The notes beneath the pieces were generated by a model. That model worked only from the letters and a program-made list of their open reading frames with translations, was not told the DNA's origin and did not search any database. DNA of 64,000 nucleotides. Source: Saccharothrix violaceirubra (GTDB lineage Bacteria; Actinomycetota; Actinomycetes; Mycobacteriales; Pseudonocardiaceae). The first letter of the stretch is position 1, and each line of letters opens with the position of its first letter. This document shows positions 38,449-47,017 of the stretch, piece by piece. The position numbers and the translations under genes were made by a program. The stretch covers positions 4,340,001 through 4,404,000 of the forward strand of contig NZ_JACHJS010000001.1 of the NCBI RefSeq assembly GCF_014203755.1. The letters are read 5' to 3'.

Positions 38449-38513
38449 GGCGTTCCTCCTCGGATGCAGGGAATCCGAGGATGAGTGCCGGCGGTCTCCG
38501 GAGAAACTGTTGA

Positions 38514-38552
38514 ACGTGGCGGCAAGTCGCCGTCGGCGACTTGCCGCCACGT
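38514..38552 (-). terminator. 18-bp perfect hairpin (third of a tandem set)
   Basis: ACGTGGCGGCAAGTCGCC pairs perfectly with its complement across a GTC loop. Two more hairpins lie upstream in the transcript (38557-38588 and 38595-38614). It lies 66 bp before the subtilase start. Confidence 0.75.
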
Positions 38553-38556
38553 GTTC

Positions 38557-38588
38557 GGGCCCCGACCGCATCCCTGCGGTCGGGGCCC
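38557..38588 (-). terminator. 14-bp perfect hairpin (second of a tandem set)
   Basis: GGGCCCCGACCGCA and its complement flank a 4-nt loop, 4 bp from the neighbouring 18-bp hairpin. Confidence 0.7.
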
Positions 38589-38594
38589 TCCGAA

Positions 38595-38614
38595 GCCCGG
38601 CCCCGAAGCCGGGC
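38595..38614 (-). terminator. 7-bp hairpin (first of a tandem set)
   Basis: GCCCGGC/GCCGGGC with a 6-nt loop, 35 nt after the stop of the lamin-tail protein gene. Confidence 0.55.
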
Positions 38615-38649
38615 ATACCGGTCCGTCACCGGCCGGTTCGGGTCACCGG

Positions 38650-39288
38650 TCAGTTCAGGTCGCCCGGCGTCGCCGTGTGCAGCGAGAAGTCGAGCATGTT
38701 GTCGTCGGTGTCCGTACTCAGGACGTCACGCGCGGCGGACACGTACCGGGTCGGGTCGACGACCGGGAGGTTCGCGGTCGCGCGGGCCGGTTGGCCTTCA
38801 CGCGCGATCGCGGGCACCGATGCCGAGAACGCCACGCCGTCGACCCGCGCGTTGTTGTTCGTGGAGATCAGGACGGCGCCGTCGTCCGGGATTCCGGCCG
38901 GCAGGTCGAGCACGTAGGGCACGACCTGCACGCCGCGCTGGATGGTGCCCGAGAAATCCGGGCCGGTCAGCACGATCACGGACTGCACGCTTCCGCTGGG
39001 CTGCAGGACCGTGTTGGCCGGGAACAGGATCGTCTTGTACTGCGCGTTCTGCGCGTTGTAGATCCGAACCTGGAAGTTCTGCGCCAGTTTCACGGTCTGG
39101 CTGCTCACATTGACGATCTCCACGAATTCGTCGAGTTCGCCGTTGGGCCCGCTGGTCGCCACTTCGTTGACGACCAGGGACGACGACGCCAGCGGTTGGC
39201 TGTCGTCGGCCGAGGCCACCGTGACACCCGCCGCGATCATCGTGGCAGCGGCGGCGAGGACGACCGCTCCGCCCAGAATTCGACGCAT
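38650..39288 (-). CDS. Secreted lamin-tail-domain (LTD) protein
   Basis: A 212-aa exported protein: signal peptide (about 1-27, ending VASA), then an LTD-type Ig fold (LVVNEVATSGPNGELDEFVEIVNVSSQTVKL) and a C-terminal segment with RDVLSTDTDDNMLDFS. The same segment recurs in the second LTD gene at 39908. Such domains bind nucleic acids, envelope structures or surfaces; the role here is unknown. It is followed by three tandem hairpins and then the subtilase gene. Confidence 0.82.
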   Translation of the reverse strand: MRRILGGAVVLAAAATMIAAGVTVASADDSQPLASSSLVVNEVATSGPNGELDEFVEIVNVSSQTVKLAQNFQVRIYNAQNAQYKTILFPANTVLQPSGSVQSVIVLTGPDFSGTIQRGVQVVPYVLDLPAGIPDDGAVLISTNNNARVDGVAFSASVPAIAREGQPARATANLPVVDPTRYVSAARDVLSTDTDDNMLDFSLHTATPGDLN

Positions 39289-39424
39289 GACATTGCCCCT
39301 TTCCTCGTCTTTCCCGCCGGCAGTCTCCGCCGGCCCTCAGAACACTGCCCGGGTGTCGCCCACCGATGTCAGGGGCCAATTGTGTGCGGCAAATTTGACA
39401 GAAGTACCGACCTGGTCCGGACGA

Positions 39425-39700
39425 TCAGTCGTGGTCCGTCCGGCGCAGTGCGCGGGCGATCGCCGCGGCTCGTTCGAACTTGTACTCGGAGATGTCGAGG
39501 ACCTTTCCGAGCCAACCGCGCCAGTACGGCCCTGGAATGCGTTTCCCGCGCTCCCAACGGGATACCTCCTCCCTGGTTATGCCGCTGCCGGAAACGGCCC
39601 GCAGTCGCGCGGCCAGGTCGTACTGGGTCATTCCACGTTCACGCCGCAACTGCGCGAGGACTGCGCTTAGTGTTCCGCTGTCGAGGTGTTCCGTTGGCAT
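39425..39700 (-). CDS. Small Xre-type regulator
   Basis: A 91-aa protein with HTH_3 core LAQLRRERGMTQYDLAARLR...GITREEVSRWERGKRIPGPYWRGWLGKVL. It lies between the two LTD genes on the same strand, 136 bp from the first and 207 bp from the second. A cis role in their control is plausible. ATG 39700 is used. Confidence 0.8.
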   Translation of the reverse strand: MPTEHLDSGTLSAVLAQLRRERGMTQYDLAARLRAVSGSGITREEVSRWERGKRIPGPYWRGWLGKVLDISEYKFERAAAIARALRRTDHD

Positions 39701-39907
39701 GACAGATTCTTCCCGTCGACCGGAGCGGGCATGACGTCACCCGGTGGCGGCGCGTGCCGGGAGGCCACTGTCCGCGCGGGGCGAACTCGAACGGATTCGG
39801 CGGTCGGAGGACGAGCGGACAGCCGGGCCGCCCGCGGGCGGCCCGGCCCGCGCGGCGGCGGGACCCGGATCGGCGGGCGCGACGGCGTCCGATCGGACGG
39901 ATCGTGG

Positions 39908-40411
39908 TCACCCGACCGTCGGGGCGCACGTGAAGTCGGCCCGGTTGTCGTCGGTGTCGGTGCTGAGTGCGTCCCGCTGCGGTGCCATGCCATGACCGCA
40001 CGGCAACGCCGCCTCCTTCTCCCGGCACGGCGAGTCGGGCGTGAGGGCGAACCGGTCGACGAAGACCCCGCGCCGGTCCAGCAACGCCGCGCCCTCGCCG
40101 TCGACGGCGGGCACGGTCACCTGCCGAGTGCCGTCGCCGGCGAAGTCGCCGCCCGCCACCAGCACACGTCCGCCGGGCGGCACCCGGAAGCCCGCGGGGA
40201 ATGTCACGAGGGCATTCTTCTCGCGTCCCGAGCAGGAGACCATCGACCAGCCGGACAGGTCGGTCCAGGCACTCGACGGATTGCGCAGGTCCACATAGCC
40301 GGTACTGCCGGAGTTGTTTGCGCCGTGAACTTTCACGGCGGGCTGACCGGGCCCCACCAGGGATGCTCCTATCAGCGCGAAGGCCACGACATCATGGGTC
40401 AAAGCGGTCAT
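39908..40411 (-). CDS. Second lamin-tail-domain-like secreted protein
   Basis: A 167-aa protein beginning MTALTHDVVAFALIGASLVGPG, probably a short signal peptide. A diverged LTD follows (STGYVDLRNPSSAWTDLSGWSMVSC, FPAGFRVPPGGRVLVAGGDF). The C-terminal RDALSTDTDDNRADFTCAP closely matches RDVLSTDTDDNMLDFS of the first LTD protein. It has four cysteines. The two genes flank a small Xre gene. ATG 40411 was chosen because the open frame further upstream lacks a signal sequence. Confidence 0.72.
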   Translation of the reverse strand: MTALTHDVVAFALIGASLVGPGQPAVKVHGANNSGSTGYVDLRNPSSAWTDLSGWSMVSCSGREKNALVTFPAGFRVPPGGRVLVAGGDFAGDGTRQVTVPAVDGEGAALLDRRGVFVDRFALTPDSPCREKEAALPCGHGMAPQRDALSTDTDDNRADFTCAPTVG

Positions 40412-40572
40412 TGTCCCGAGTCTGGTACGGGTCGGCCGTGCCGGCAGGGGGCCAATGCCGGCGATCGGGGGAGTCGGAAGTCCCCGTTCCCCGTGCCGCG
40501 CCGTGCGGACAAGCAACGTCGGCACGGCACGACGCACCGCCGACGAGAAGAGCGGAATTCACGAAAACCGCC

Positions 40573-41000
40573 GACCACTCCACCCCCGATTCCGGACGAC
40601 GATTCACCGATCGGTCGTGGGACGGCCTCCCGCTCCGGCCGTCACCGGACGAAGACACCCCAACGCGCGAGCACCTGCCGGGTTTCCCGGGCATCCTGTT
40701 CCGCCTGTCGCGCGACGTCCTCGACCTCGACGTGGTCGAACGGTTCCACGTCGAGGACTTCGTCACGGCCTGGATCGTCGACCGGCACCTCGTCCTCAGC
40801 CCGGCCGACGACGAGGACCCCGACCAGGACTACGACCCGGAGGAAGCGCTGTCGATCATCGTCGGCGTCCGGGACGAACTCGCCCAAGGCGACCACCGCG
40901 CGCTCTACCTGGCGTGGCTGGCCGGCTACGGCACCTGGGAACGCGACGAGGACGCGTTCGACCGCGAGGAGGACGACACGCTGGAAGCGCCCGTGCCTGG
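40573..41000 (+). pseudogene. Decayed gene with intact middle part
   Basis: The frame from DHSTPDSGRRFTDRSWDG to DDTLEAPVP has strong coding character (TREHLPGFPGILFRLSRDVLDLDVVERF, DQDYDPEEALSI, HRALYLAWLAGYGTWERDEDAF). No ATG or GTG lies near its N-terminus. After about 41000 the frame runs on, without a stop, as the antisense of the ABC gene. Both ends thus seem lost, with the 3' end replaced by the terminator of the converging ABC operon. I recall similar sequences as a hypothetical actinomycete family but cannot name it. Confidence 0.6.
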
Positions 41001-41020
41001 CGCAGGCGCACCGGGCACGG
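40991..41020 (-). terminator. Imperfect hairpin after the ABC operon
   Basis: CCGTGCCTGGCGC pairs with GGTGCC-type complement ending GGGCACGG (one mismatch, one G-U). It lies 33 nt past the ABC stop codon on the minus strand. Confidence 0.6.
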
Positions 41021-41035
41021 AGAAGACGCAACTTA

Positions 41036-41048
41036 GTCCACTGTGGAC
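41036..41048. repeat. Recurrent intergenic palindrome, copy 3
   Basis: GTCCACTGTGGAC, identical to the core of the copy at 15627-15643, lies 4 bp beyond the stop codon of the ABC exporter subunit. Confidence 0.6.
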
Positions 41049-41052
41049 ACGA

Positions 41053-42786
41053 TCACCGTGCCTCCGCACCCTGCCAGGACCGCCACAGCGCGGCGTACGT
41101 CCCGCCCGCCGCCACCAGTTCGTCGTGGGCGCCCAACTCCGTGATCCGACCGTCCTCCATCACCGCGACCCGGTCGGCGTCGTGCGCGGTGTGGAGGCGG
41201 TGGGCGATGGCGATCACCGTGCGGCCACGCAGGACCGCGGCCATCGAGCGCTCGGCGTTGCGCGCCGTGGCGGGGTCGAGCATGGCGGTCGCCTCGTCCA
41301 GCACCAGGGTGTGCGGGTCGGCCAGCAGCACCCGGGCCAGCGCGAGCTGTTGCGCCCTGGCCGCGTCCAGCCGGGTGCCGTCCGCGCCCAGCGACGTGTC
41401 GAGACCGTCGGGGAGTTCCCGCGCCCACCGTGCTTCGACCGCGGCCAACGCGTCCCACATCCGCGTGTCGTCCGCGTCCGGCGCGGCCATCGCCAGGTTG
41501 TCCCGCAGCGTCCCGGTGAACACGTGGTGCTCCTGGGTCACCAGCAGGACGTGCCGCTCCGCGCCGTCCGCGAGCAGGTCGGCCACGGCCACGCCGCCGA
41601 CGGTCACCTCGCCCTCGCGCGGCACGTCGAGGCCCGCCAACAGCTTGCCCAGCGTGGACTTGCCCGCCCCCGACGGCCCGACGACCGCCAGGCGTTCGCC
41701 GGGTCGCACCTCCAGGCTCACGTCGCGCAGGACGTCGCGGCCGGGCACGTAGGCGTAGCTCACCGCCGAGACGCGCAGCCGGTCGTCGTGCGGCGACGGC
41801 GGGGTCACGGGTGGCGTGGCGGCCTCCGCGACGCCTTCGAGGCGCGCGAGCGCGGCACCACCGCTCTGCAACTGCTCCACCCACAGCAGGATGCGGTTCA
41901 ACGGGTCCACGAGCTGCCACACGTAGAGCCCGGCCGCGACGACCGCGCCCAGGCCCAGGTGACCGCGCAGGTAGCCGAAACCACCCACGAGCAGCACCGC
42001 GAACGTGGGCAACGCATGGGCGAGGTCCGTGATCGGGAACAGCACGGTCCGCAGGAACAGCGTCCGGGTCCGCGACCGGTACACGTCGTCCACCGCGTCG
42101 TCCACTTCGCGGACCCGACGGGCGCCCAGGCCGAACACCTCGACGGTGCGGGCACCCTCGGCGGTGCCGGCCATGCTCTCGGCGACGGCGGAGTTCACCT
42201 CGCCCTCGGCGAGGTAGGCGGGCCGGGCGCGGCGCAGGTACCAGCGGGTGACCAGCCACAACGCGGGCAGCCCGACGAGCGTGCACAACCCGAGCACGGG
42301 GTGCAGCAGGAACACGACCACCACGATGAACGCCACCTGGAGCCCGGCGGTGAACACCTCGGGCACGGCCGTGCGCAGGGTCGTGCCGACGGTCGCGACG
42401 TCCGCGGTGGACCTCGTCAGCAGGTCGCCGGTGCCGGTGCGCTCGACCACGGCGGTGGGCAGCGCGAGGACGCGGTCGACGAACCGCTCGCGCAACCCGG
42501 CCAGCGCCCGCTCGCCGAACCGGTGCGCCGTGTAGCGGGCGTACCGCGTCAGCACGAGCTGGGCGACGGCCGCCGCCACGACGCCGAGGGCGAGCCGGTC
42601 GACGATCGCGACGTCACCGCGTTCCACGGCGTCCACGATCCGGCCGAGCAGCCACGGTGCCACGAGCGACGCCACGACGGCGAGGACGTTGAGCAGCACC
42701 GCCCACGACAGGTCGCCCCGCGTCAGCATGAGCCGGGTCGCACGCCGCACCTGCCGGGGTGTGGCGACGGGCAGCCGCTCCGTCAT
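41053..42786 (-). CDS. ABC exporter half-transporter with degenerate signature motif
   Basis: A 577-aa fused permease-ATPase of the multidrug/peptide exporter type: six membrane helices, then a nucleotide-binding domain. Walker A is intact (GPSGAGKST, about 368-376) and so is Walker B (LVLDEAT, about 494). The signature LSGGQ is replaced by LDAARAQQ (about 471). Its upstream partner has the opposite pattern, so the two form a heterodimer with one working ATP site. The genes overlap by 4 nt. Substrate is unknown; no biosynthetic genes are adjacent. Confidence 0.92.
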   Translation of the reverse strand: MTERLPVATPRQVRRATRLMLTRGDLSWAVLLNVLAVVASLVAPWLLGRIVDAVERGDVAIVDRLALGVVAAAVAQLVLTRYARYTAHRFGERALAGLRERFVDRVLALPTAVVERTGTGDLLTRSTADVATVGTTLRTAVPEVFTAGLQVAFIVVVVFLLHPVLGLCTLVGLPALWLVTRWYLRRARPAYLAEGEVNSAVAESMAGTAEGARTVEVFGLGARRVREVDDAVDDVYRSRTRTLFLRTVLFPITDLAHALPTFAVLLVGGFGYLRGHLGLGAVVAAGLYVWQLVDPLNRILLWVEQLQSGGAALARLEGVAEAATPPVTPPSPHDDRLRVSAVSYAYVPGRDVLRDVSLEVRPGERLAVVGPSGAGKSTLGKLLAGLDVPREGEVTVGGVAVADLLADGAERHVLLVTQEHHVFTGTLRDNLAMAAPDADDTRMWDALAAVEARWARELPDGLDTSLGADGTRLDAARAQQLALARVLLADPHTLVLDEATAMLDPATARNAERSMAAVLRGRTVIAIAHRLHTAHDADRVAVMEDGRITELGAHDELVAAGGTYAALWRSWQGAEAR

Positions 42787-44537
42787 CGCCGTGCTCCTTC
42801 GCCCGCCAGGTCGTCGTCGCGGTGGACGAGCCGGCGGTAGTCGTCGTCGGTGGCGAGCAGGCGCGCGTGGGTCCCGGAAGCGGCGACCCGTCCGCCGACC
42901 AGCAACGACACGTGGTCGGCACGGTCGAGCACCAGCGGCGAGGAGGTGACCACCAGGGTGGTGCCGCCCTCGCGCGCGGCACGCAGCCGACCGGCGATCC
43001 GGGCCTCGGTGTGGGCGTCCACGGCCGAGGTCGGCTCGACCAGCAGCAACACGTCCGGATCGGCGAGCAGGGCCCGCACCAGGCGCAACCGTTGGCGTTG
43101 ACCGCCGGACAGGTCACGGCCCTGCGCCGCGACCGGGGAGTCGAGCCCTTCGGGGAGCGCGGCGACGAGGTCCTCGGCGGCGGCGGTGTGGACGGCACGG
43201 CGCACCGCGTCGTCGTCCGGCGTGGCGGCGGGCGCGACCACGTCCCGCAGCGCGCCCGCGAACAGGTGCGCGTCGCTGTCGGCCACGACGATCCGCGCGC
43301 GGACCTCCGTGAGCGACATCCGGCCGAGCGGCACACCGCCCCAGGCCGCGGCGGAGTCCGCGTAGCGGGCGAGCCGGTCGACGACCGCGAGCGCCTCGGC
43401 CGGTCCGGTCGCGACCAGGGCGCAGAACCGCCCGCCGGGCACGACCAGGCCCGACGCGGGATCGTGCAGATCGGCGTCGGCGGCGGGTCCGGGCACCGGC
43501 GGCTCCGGGTCGTCCAGATCGGGCCGCACGTCCAGGACGGCGATGACCCGGCGTGCCGAGACGACGCCCCGCGTGAGGTCGTCCGCGCCTTCGACGAAGG
43601 CCGAGACCGGGACGACCAGCGCCGCGACGTAGCCGTACACGGCCACCATCTCGCCGACCGTGAGGGCGCCCGAGGCGGTCATCCGCGCGGAGATCCACAC
43701 CACCGCGGCCAGGAACACGACGGGCAGGCACACGCCGAGTGCCTGCACCCGGCTCGTGATCGCGCCGACCCGGAAACCGTTGTCGCGCAACTCCCGCGAC
43801 CGCGCCCGGTACCGGTCGGCGAACACGCCTTTGCCGCCGATGCCGCACAGCACCCGCAACCCGCCGACGATGTCGGCCGCCAACGCGGTGACCGCACCCT
43901 GCCGTTCCCGGTAGGCGGTCTCGGCCCGGTCCAGCCGTCCGAGGAGCGGACCGACGACCACCAACAGCACCGGCACGCCGACGAGCACGACGGCGGCCAA
44001 GGCGGGCGAGATGCCGAACAGCAGCACGGCCACGACCGCGCAGGCCACGACCGCGCCGAACCCCGGTCCGGTGATCGTGAGGGTCTGGGCGACCCGGAAG
44101 AGGTCGGCGGACCCGACGGTGGACACCTCGCCCGCGGCCACCCGCTTGGGCAACGCGGCACCGAGTTCGGCCATGCGCCGGACGAGCACCTGGACGGTCC
44201 GATACGCACTGTCCACCCGGATCATCGTCATCGTCCGGTGCCGCATGATGCCGAGGAAGGCGTTGACCAGGCCGACCACGAGGACCGCCGTGGCCCACAC
44301 CAGCAGCGCACCCGGGTCGTTCGCGCGCAGCCCCCGGTCGATCGCCTGGGCGATCAGGTAGGGCGGCAGCATCAGGCCGACCATCCACAGCGAACCCCAC
44401 AGCGCACCCCGGAGCACCCGGCCGCGCTGACGCCACACCAGCCACCACAACAGGTGCCACGGTCCCCTGGTGTCCGGCGTGCCCGGGTCCGCGTAGGGAA
44501 CCCTCGTCCGCACACCGACTTCGTCCCGCTGTCGCAA
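42783..44537 (-). CDS. ABC exporter half-transporter with lost Walker A
   Basis: A 584-aa partner of the downstream subunit with six membrane helices and a nucleotide-binding domain. The signature is canonical (DLSGGQRQRL, about 474). The Walker A position reads ATGPAEALAVVD (about 375-386) without the GKS/T lysine, and Walker B reads LLLVEPTSAVD, with Val replacing the catalytic-site Asp. It can therefore complete, but not form, an ATP site. Start TTG 44537 has GGGGGAGGG upstream; GTG 44513 is an alternative. A further upstream extension of the frame belongs to a LysR relic. Confidence 0.9.
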   Translation of the reverse strand: MRQRDEVGVRTRVPYADPGTPDTRGPWHLLWWLVWRQRGRVLRGALWGSLWMVGLMLPPYLIAQAIDRGLRANDPGALLVWATAVLVVGLVNAFLGIMRHRTMTMIRVDSAYRTVQVLVRRMAELGAALPKRVAAGEVSTVGSADLFRVAQTLTITGPGFGAVVACAVVAVLLFGISPALAAVVLVGVPVLLVVVGPLLGRLDRAETAYRERQGAVTALAADIVGGLRVLCGIGGKGVFADRYRARSRELRDNGFRVGAITSRVQALGVCLPVVFLAAVVWISARMTASGALTVGEMVAVYGYVAALVVPVSAFVEGADDLTRGVVSARRVIAVLDVRPDLDDPEPPVPGPAADADLHDPASGLVVPGGRFCALVATGPAEALAVVDRLARYADSAAAWGGVPLGRMSLTEVRARIVVADSDAHLFAGALRDVVAPAATPDDDAVRRAVHTAAAEDLVAALPEGLDSPVAAQGRDLSGGQRQRLRLVRALLADPDVLLLVEPTSAVDAHTEARIAGRLRAAREGGTTLVVTSSPLVLDRADHVSLLVGGRVAASGTHARLLATDDDYRRLVHRDDDLAGEGARR

Positions 44538-44563
44538 GCGCCCTCCCCCGGTCCACCCGCACC

Positions 44564-45144
44564 CTACGTGCCGCGATCCGCCATCCGGACGACAGGCAGG
44601 CCGTTGATCGGGATCGCGGGCGCCGCACGCACACCCCTCGCGCGGGTGCCGATGTGGACGTCGCCCGCGCCCGCCGTGCCGGCACCGACCACTCCTCGGT
44701 GCCGTACCGGAAGTCGTCGAGCAGCCGGTGGTCCCCCACCTCCGGCGGTGTCCGCGCGGGACCGGCGGCCAGGATGGGCAGCGGCAGGACGTCGGCCAAC
44801 GCGACCGTTCCGGTGTCCGCGAGCGGATGGCGCGCGTGCACGACGACCACCCGGCGTTCCCGGTACAGCAGGTGCCACGAGTGCCGTCCGGGGTCCAGGG
44901 GCAGCCTGGTGAACGCGACGACCACCTCGTCGCGCACCAGCGCGGTGCGGGCGCGGGCGACCGGCAGTTCCGCCCGGAAGTGCGGGCGGACGTCCGGGAA
45001 CGCGGCGGCGAAGGCCGCCGGGATCGGCTGGGGCAGTGAGCCCGCCGCCGCGTAGATCGGTTCGACCAGCGCGCGCCCGGCCGGGCTGAGCCGGGGACCG
45101 CGCGGGAGCCGCTCGACCAGCGCGTGCCCGACCGACCGTTCCAC
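44564..45144 (-). pseudogene. Truncated LysR-family regulator relic
   Basis: The frame from GTG 45144 begins at the end of a LysR HTH (VERSVGHALVERLPRGPRLSPAGRALVEPIYAAAG). It continues into part of an effector domain (FPDVRPHFRAELP, LVRDEVVVAFTRLPLDPGRHSW, VVVVHARHPLADTGTVALADVLPLPIL). The recognition helix is missing. After EEWS the frame turns to low-complexity residues, with a different frame better fitting the end, so a frameshift is likely. It is probably non-functional and lies just upstream of the ABC exporter it may once have regulated. Confidence 0.65.
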
Positions 45145-45178
45145 GCCCACCGGCGCATCCTCACGGCATGCTGGGGCG

Positions 45179-46117
45179 ATGGACACTTTGGGAGCGGTGG
45201 CCCACCGCGGTGGTCTTCTGGTGCGGCGGCCGGAACTGACCGTCGGTGTGAAACTGGCGGTCGCCCGGACGACCGGCATGGACTGGGAACTGATCGCCCG
45301 GCGGCCACCCGACCGGCGGAGCGCGACGCGACGACAACAGGACGTCCGCCTGGTACCACCCCTCGAACCCGCGCCTCGCCGCCTGCTGCCGACAGCCGAC
45401 GAAGGCCTCGACCTCCGCTTCGGCACGCTGGACGACGCGGGCCGGGCGCACTGGCACTTCCCCGTCCACAGCTCCGCCGGTACTGGCGACCACCACGAAG
45501 GACCGAGCCACGACGTCGTGTTCCGGCTCCCGCCCGCGTTCGACCGGATCACCCTGGTCTTCGCGTGGCCGGAGATCGGCTTTCCGGAAACCACGATCAC
45601 CCTGCCGCTGCCCGACCGCACGGCGGTCGACCGGGCCACCCGGTCGGTCTGGGACGCACCCGTCACCGCCACGACACCGGTCCCACACCTCGCCCGCCGC
45701 ACCGCCGCCCACCTCCGGGCGAACGCCGAGGAAGGCATCGGCATCGCGCCACCGCAGGTGCTGCACCGCGGCGAGCACGCGGCGATCGTGCTCACCCACC
45801 TGGCCGCCGTCGACCGGGTCCTGTCCTTCGGTCTGTCGGGCCACGCCCATGGAGACACCGCGCGGACGATCGCCCGTACGGCCTTCGGCCCACCGCACGG
45901 CACCGACCCGTCCCCGACCGTCGCGTTCGTCGCGGACGGTGAAGCCTTCCAGGTTCAGGCGTACTCCGGCACGTCCTTCGGGAGCGGCGCCGTCCATACC
46001 GACAGACAGGACTTCTTCGTGCCACGTCCGCACGACGACGTCCTGGACCTGCTCGTCGCCTGGCCGATCGTGGGTCTCGCCGAGGCACACGCCCGCATCA
46101 CCCCGGCCGGGCCCTAA
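45179..46117 (+). CDS. Unknown protein
   Basis: A 312-aa soluble protein from ATG 45179. It is beta-rich with several Trp/His-containing segments (GMDWELIARRPPD, HWHFPVHSSAGTGDHHEG, VFRLPPAFDRITLVFAWPEIGFPE). The second half repeats a similar theme (FVPRPHDDVLDLLVAWPIVGLAEAHARI), hinting at two related beta-sandwich domains. I know no family for it. It is divergent from the LysR relic and overlaps the converging hydrolase-like gene by 4 nt. Confidence 0.62.
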   Translation: MDTLGAVAHRGGLLVRRPELTVGVKLAVARTTGMDWELIARRPPDRRSATRRQQDVRLVPPLEPAPRRLLPTADEGLDLRFGTLDDAGRAHWHFPVHSSAGTGDHHEGPSHDVVFRLPPAFDRITLVFAWPEIGFPETTITLPLPDRTAVDRATRSVWDAPVTATTPVPHLARRTAAHLRANAEEGIGIAPPQVLHRGEHAAIVLTHLAAVDRVLSFGLSGHAHGDTARTIARTAFGPPHGTDPSPTVAFVADGEAFQVQAYSGTSFGSGAVHTDRQDFFVPRPHDDVLDLLVAWPIVGLAEAHARITPAGP

Positions 46118-46956
46118 AGCGCGAGCATCGCCTCGGCGACGACGTCGACCGCCGGATCGGGAATCGCGGTCGCCGCCTGGTCGAGCACGAGCAACCGCGC
46201 GCCCGGGATCTCCCGCGCGAGCGCCTCGCCGTTGCCGACCGGGAAGAACCGGTCGTGCCGACCGTGCACCACGAGTGTCGGAGCTGCTACCTCCGGCAGC
46301 CGCTCACGCCAGCGCGGCGTGCGGTCGAGCCTGGAGAACACCATGCCCAGCTGGTTCGCCATGACGACGGCGGGCTCGGTACCCGGCGTGCGGTCGAAGA
46401 TCCGCCCGGCCCGGTCGCCCGCCGCGACCGGGTCGTCGCCCAGGATTCCGGCACCGGACGCGGCGAACTCCACCACGGCCGCGCGGTCGGACCAGTCCGG
46501 CATCGGGCGCGCGAACAACCGGCCCAGCGCCGCCGCGTCGTGGTCGGGCAGAGCGTCGTCGACCGGACCGGGGGCGACGGGACGCGTGCCGACGAGGGTG
46601 ACGGCCGAGAACGCGTCCGGGTGGTCGAGCACGGCGACCTGGGCCACGAACCCGCCGACACCGACACCGGCCAGGTGCGCGGGCCGATCGTCGAGCCCCC
46701 GGGCCAACGCCGCCGCATCGGCCGCGAGGTCCCGCAACGTGTAGCCCGGCGCGTCCGGGTCGACGGTCGTGGAAGCACCGGAGTCACGCAGGTCGTAGCG
46801 CACGACGTGCCGCCCACCACGCGCCAACGCCAAGCACAGCCCGTCCGGCCACGAGAGCATGGTCGGGCCGCCCACCAACAGCACGAGAGGTGCCCCCGCG
46901 TCACCGAAACTCTCGATCCCGAGCGTGACACCGCCGGGCGTGCGGAACGACTCCAT
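46114..46956 (-). CDS. Alpha/beta-hydrolase fold protein lacking the nucleophile
   Basis: A 280-aa protein of the RdmC/aclacinomycin-methylesterase-like hydrolase family. The nucleophile elbow, normally GxSxG, reads LAGVGVGGFVAQ with Gly99 in place of Ser. The C-terminal region that should hold the catalytic His (around LDQAATAIPDP) has none, while the acid residue in HGRHDRFFP remains. The oxyanion-type GGPT region is present. It is probably not an esterase in the usual sense; it may bind a ligand or be decaying. It starts at ATG 46956. Confidence 0.82.
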   Translation of the reverse strand: MESFRTPGGVTLGIESFGDAGAPLVLLVGGPTMLSWPDGLCLALARGGRHVVRYDLRDSGASTTVDPDAPGYTLRDLAADAAALARGLDDRPAHLAGVGVGGFVAQVAVLDHPDAFSAVTLVGTRPVAPGPVDDALPDHDAAALGRLFARPMPDWSDRAAVVEFAASGAGILGDDPVAAGDRAGRIFDRTPGTEPAVVMANQLGMVFSRLDRTPRWRERLPEVAAPTLVVHGRHDRFFPVGNGEALAREIPGARLLVLDQAATAIPDPAVDVVAEAMLAL

Positions 46957-46980
46957 CCGCCCAAACTACCGCGAGACGAC

Positions 46981-47010
46981 GGTGGGCCGCAGGATTCCCC
47001 GCGGCCCACC
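46981..47010 (-). terminator. Hairpin after the GH172 gene
   Basis: A perfect 10-bp stem (GGTGGGCCGC/GCGGCCCACC) with a 10-nt loop, 8 nt after the GH172 stop. Confidence 0.75.
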
Positions 47011-47017
47011 GGAAGGG

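Noticed and set aside
34339..38484. A 1381-codon open frame on the plus strand
   Set aside because: It is the antisense shadow of the large subtilase. Residues are Arg/Gly/Val-rich without motifs, and the minus-strand gene has clear catalytic blocks.
40455..41036. Plus-strand frame through the decayed gene
   Set aside because: Wrong frame: the neighbouring frame has the family-like sequence, and this one is Arg/Pro-rich.
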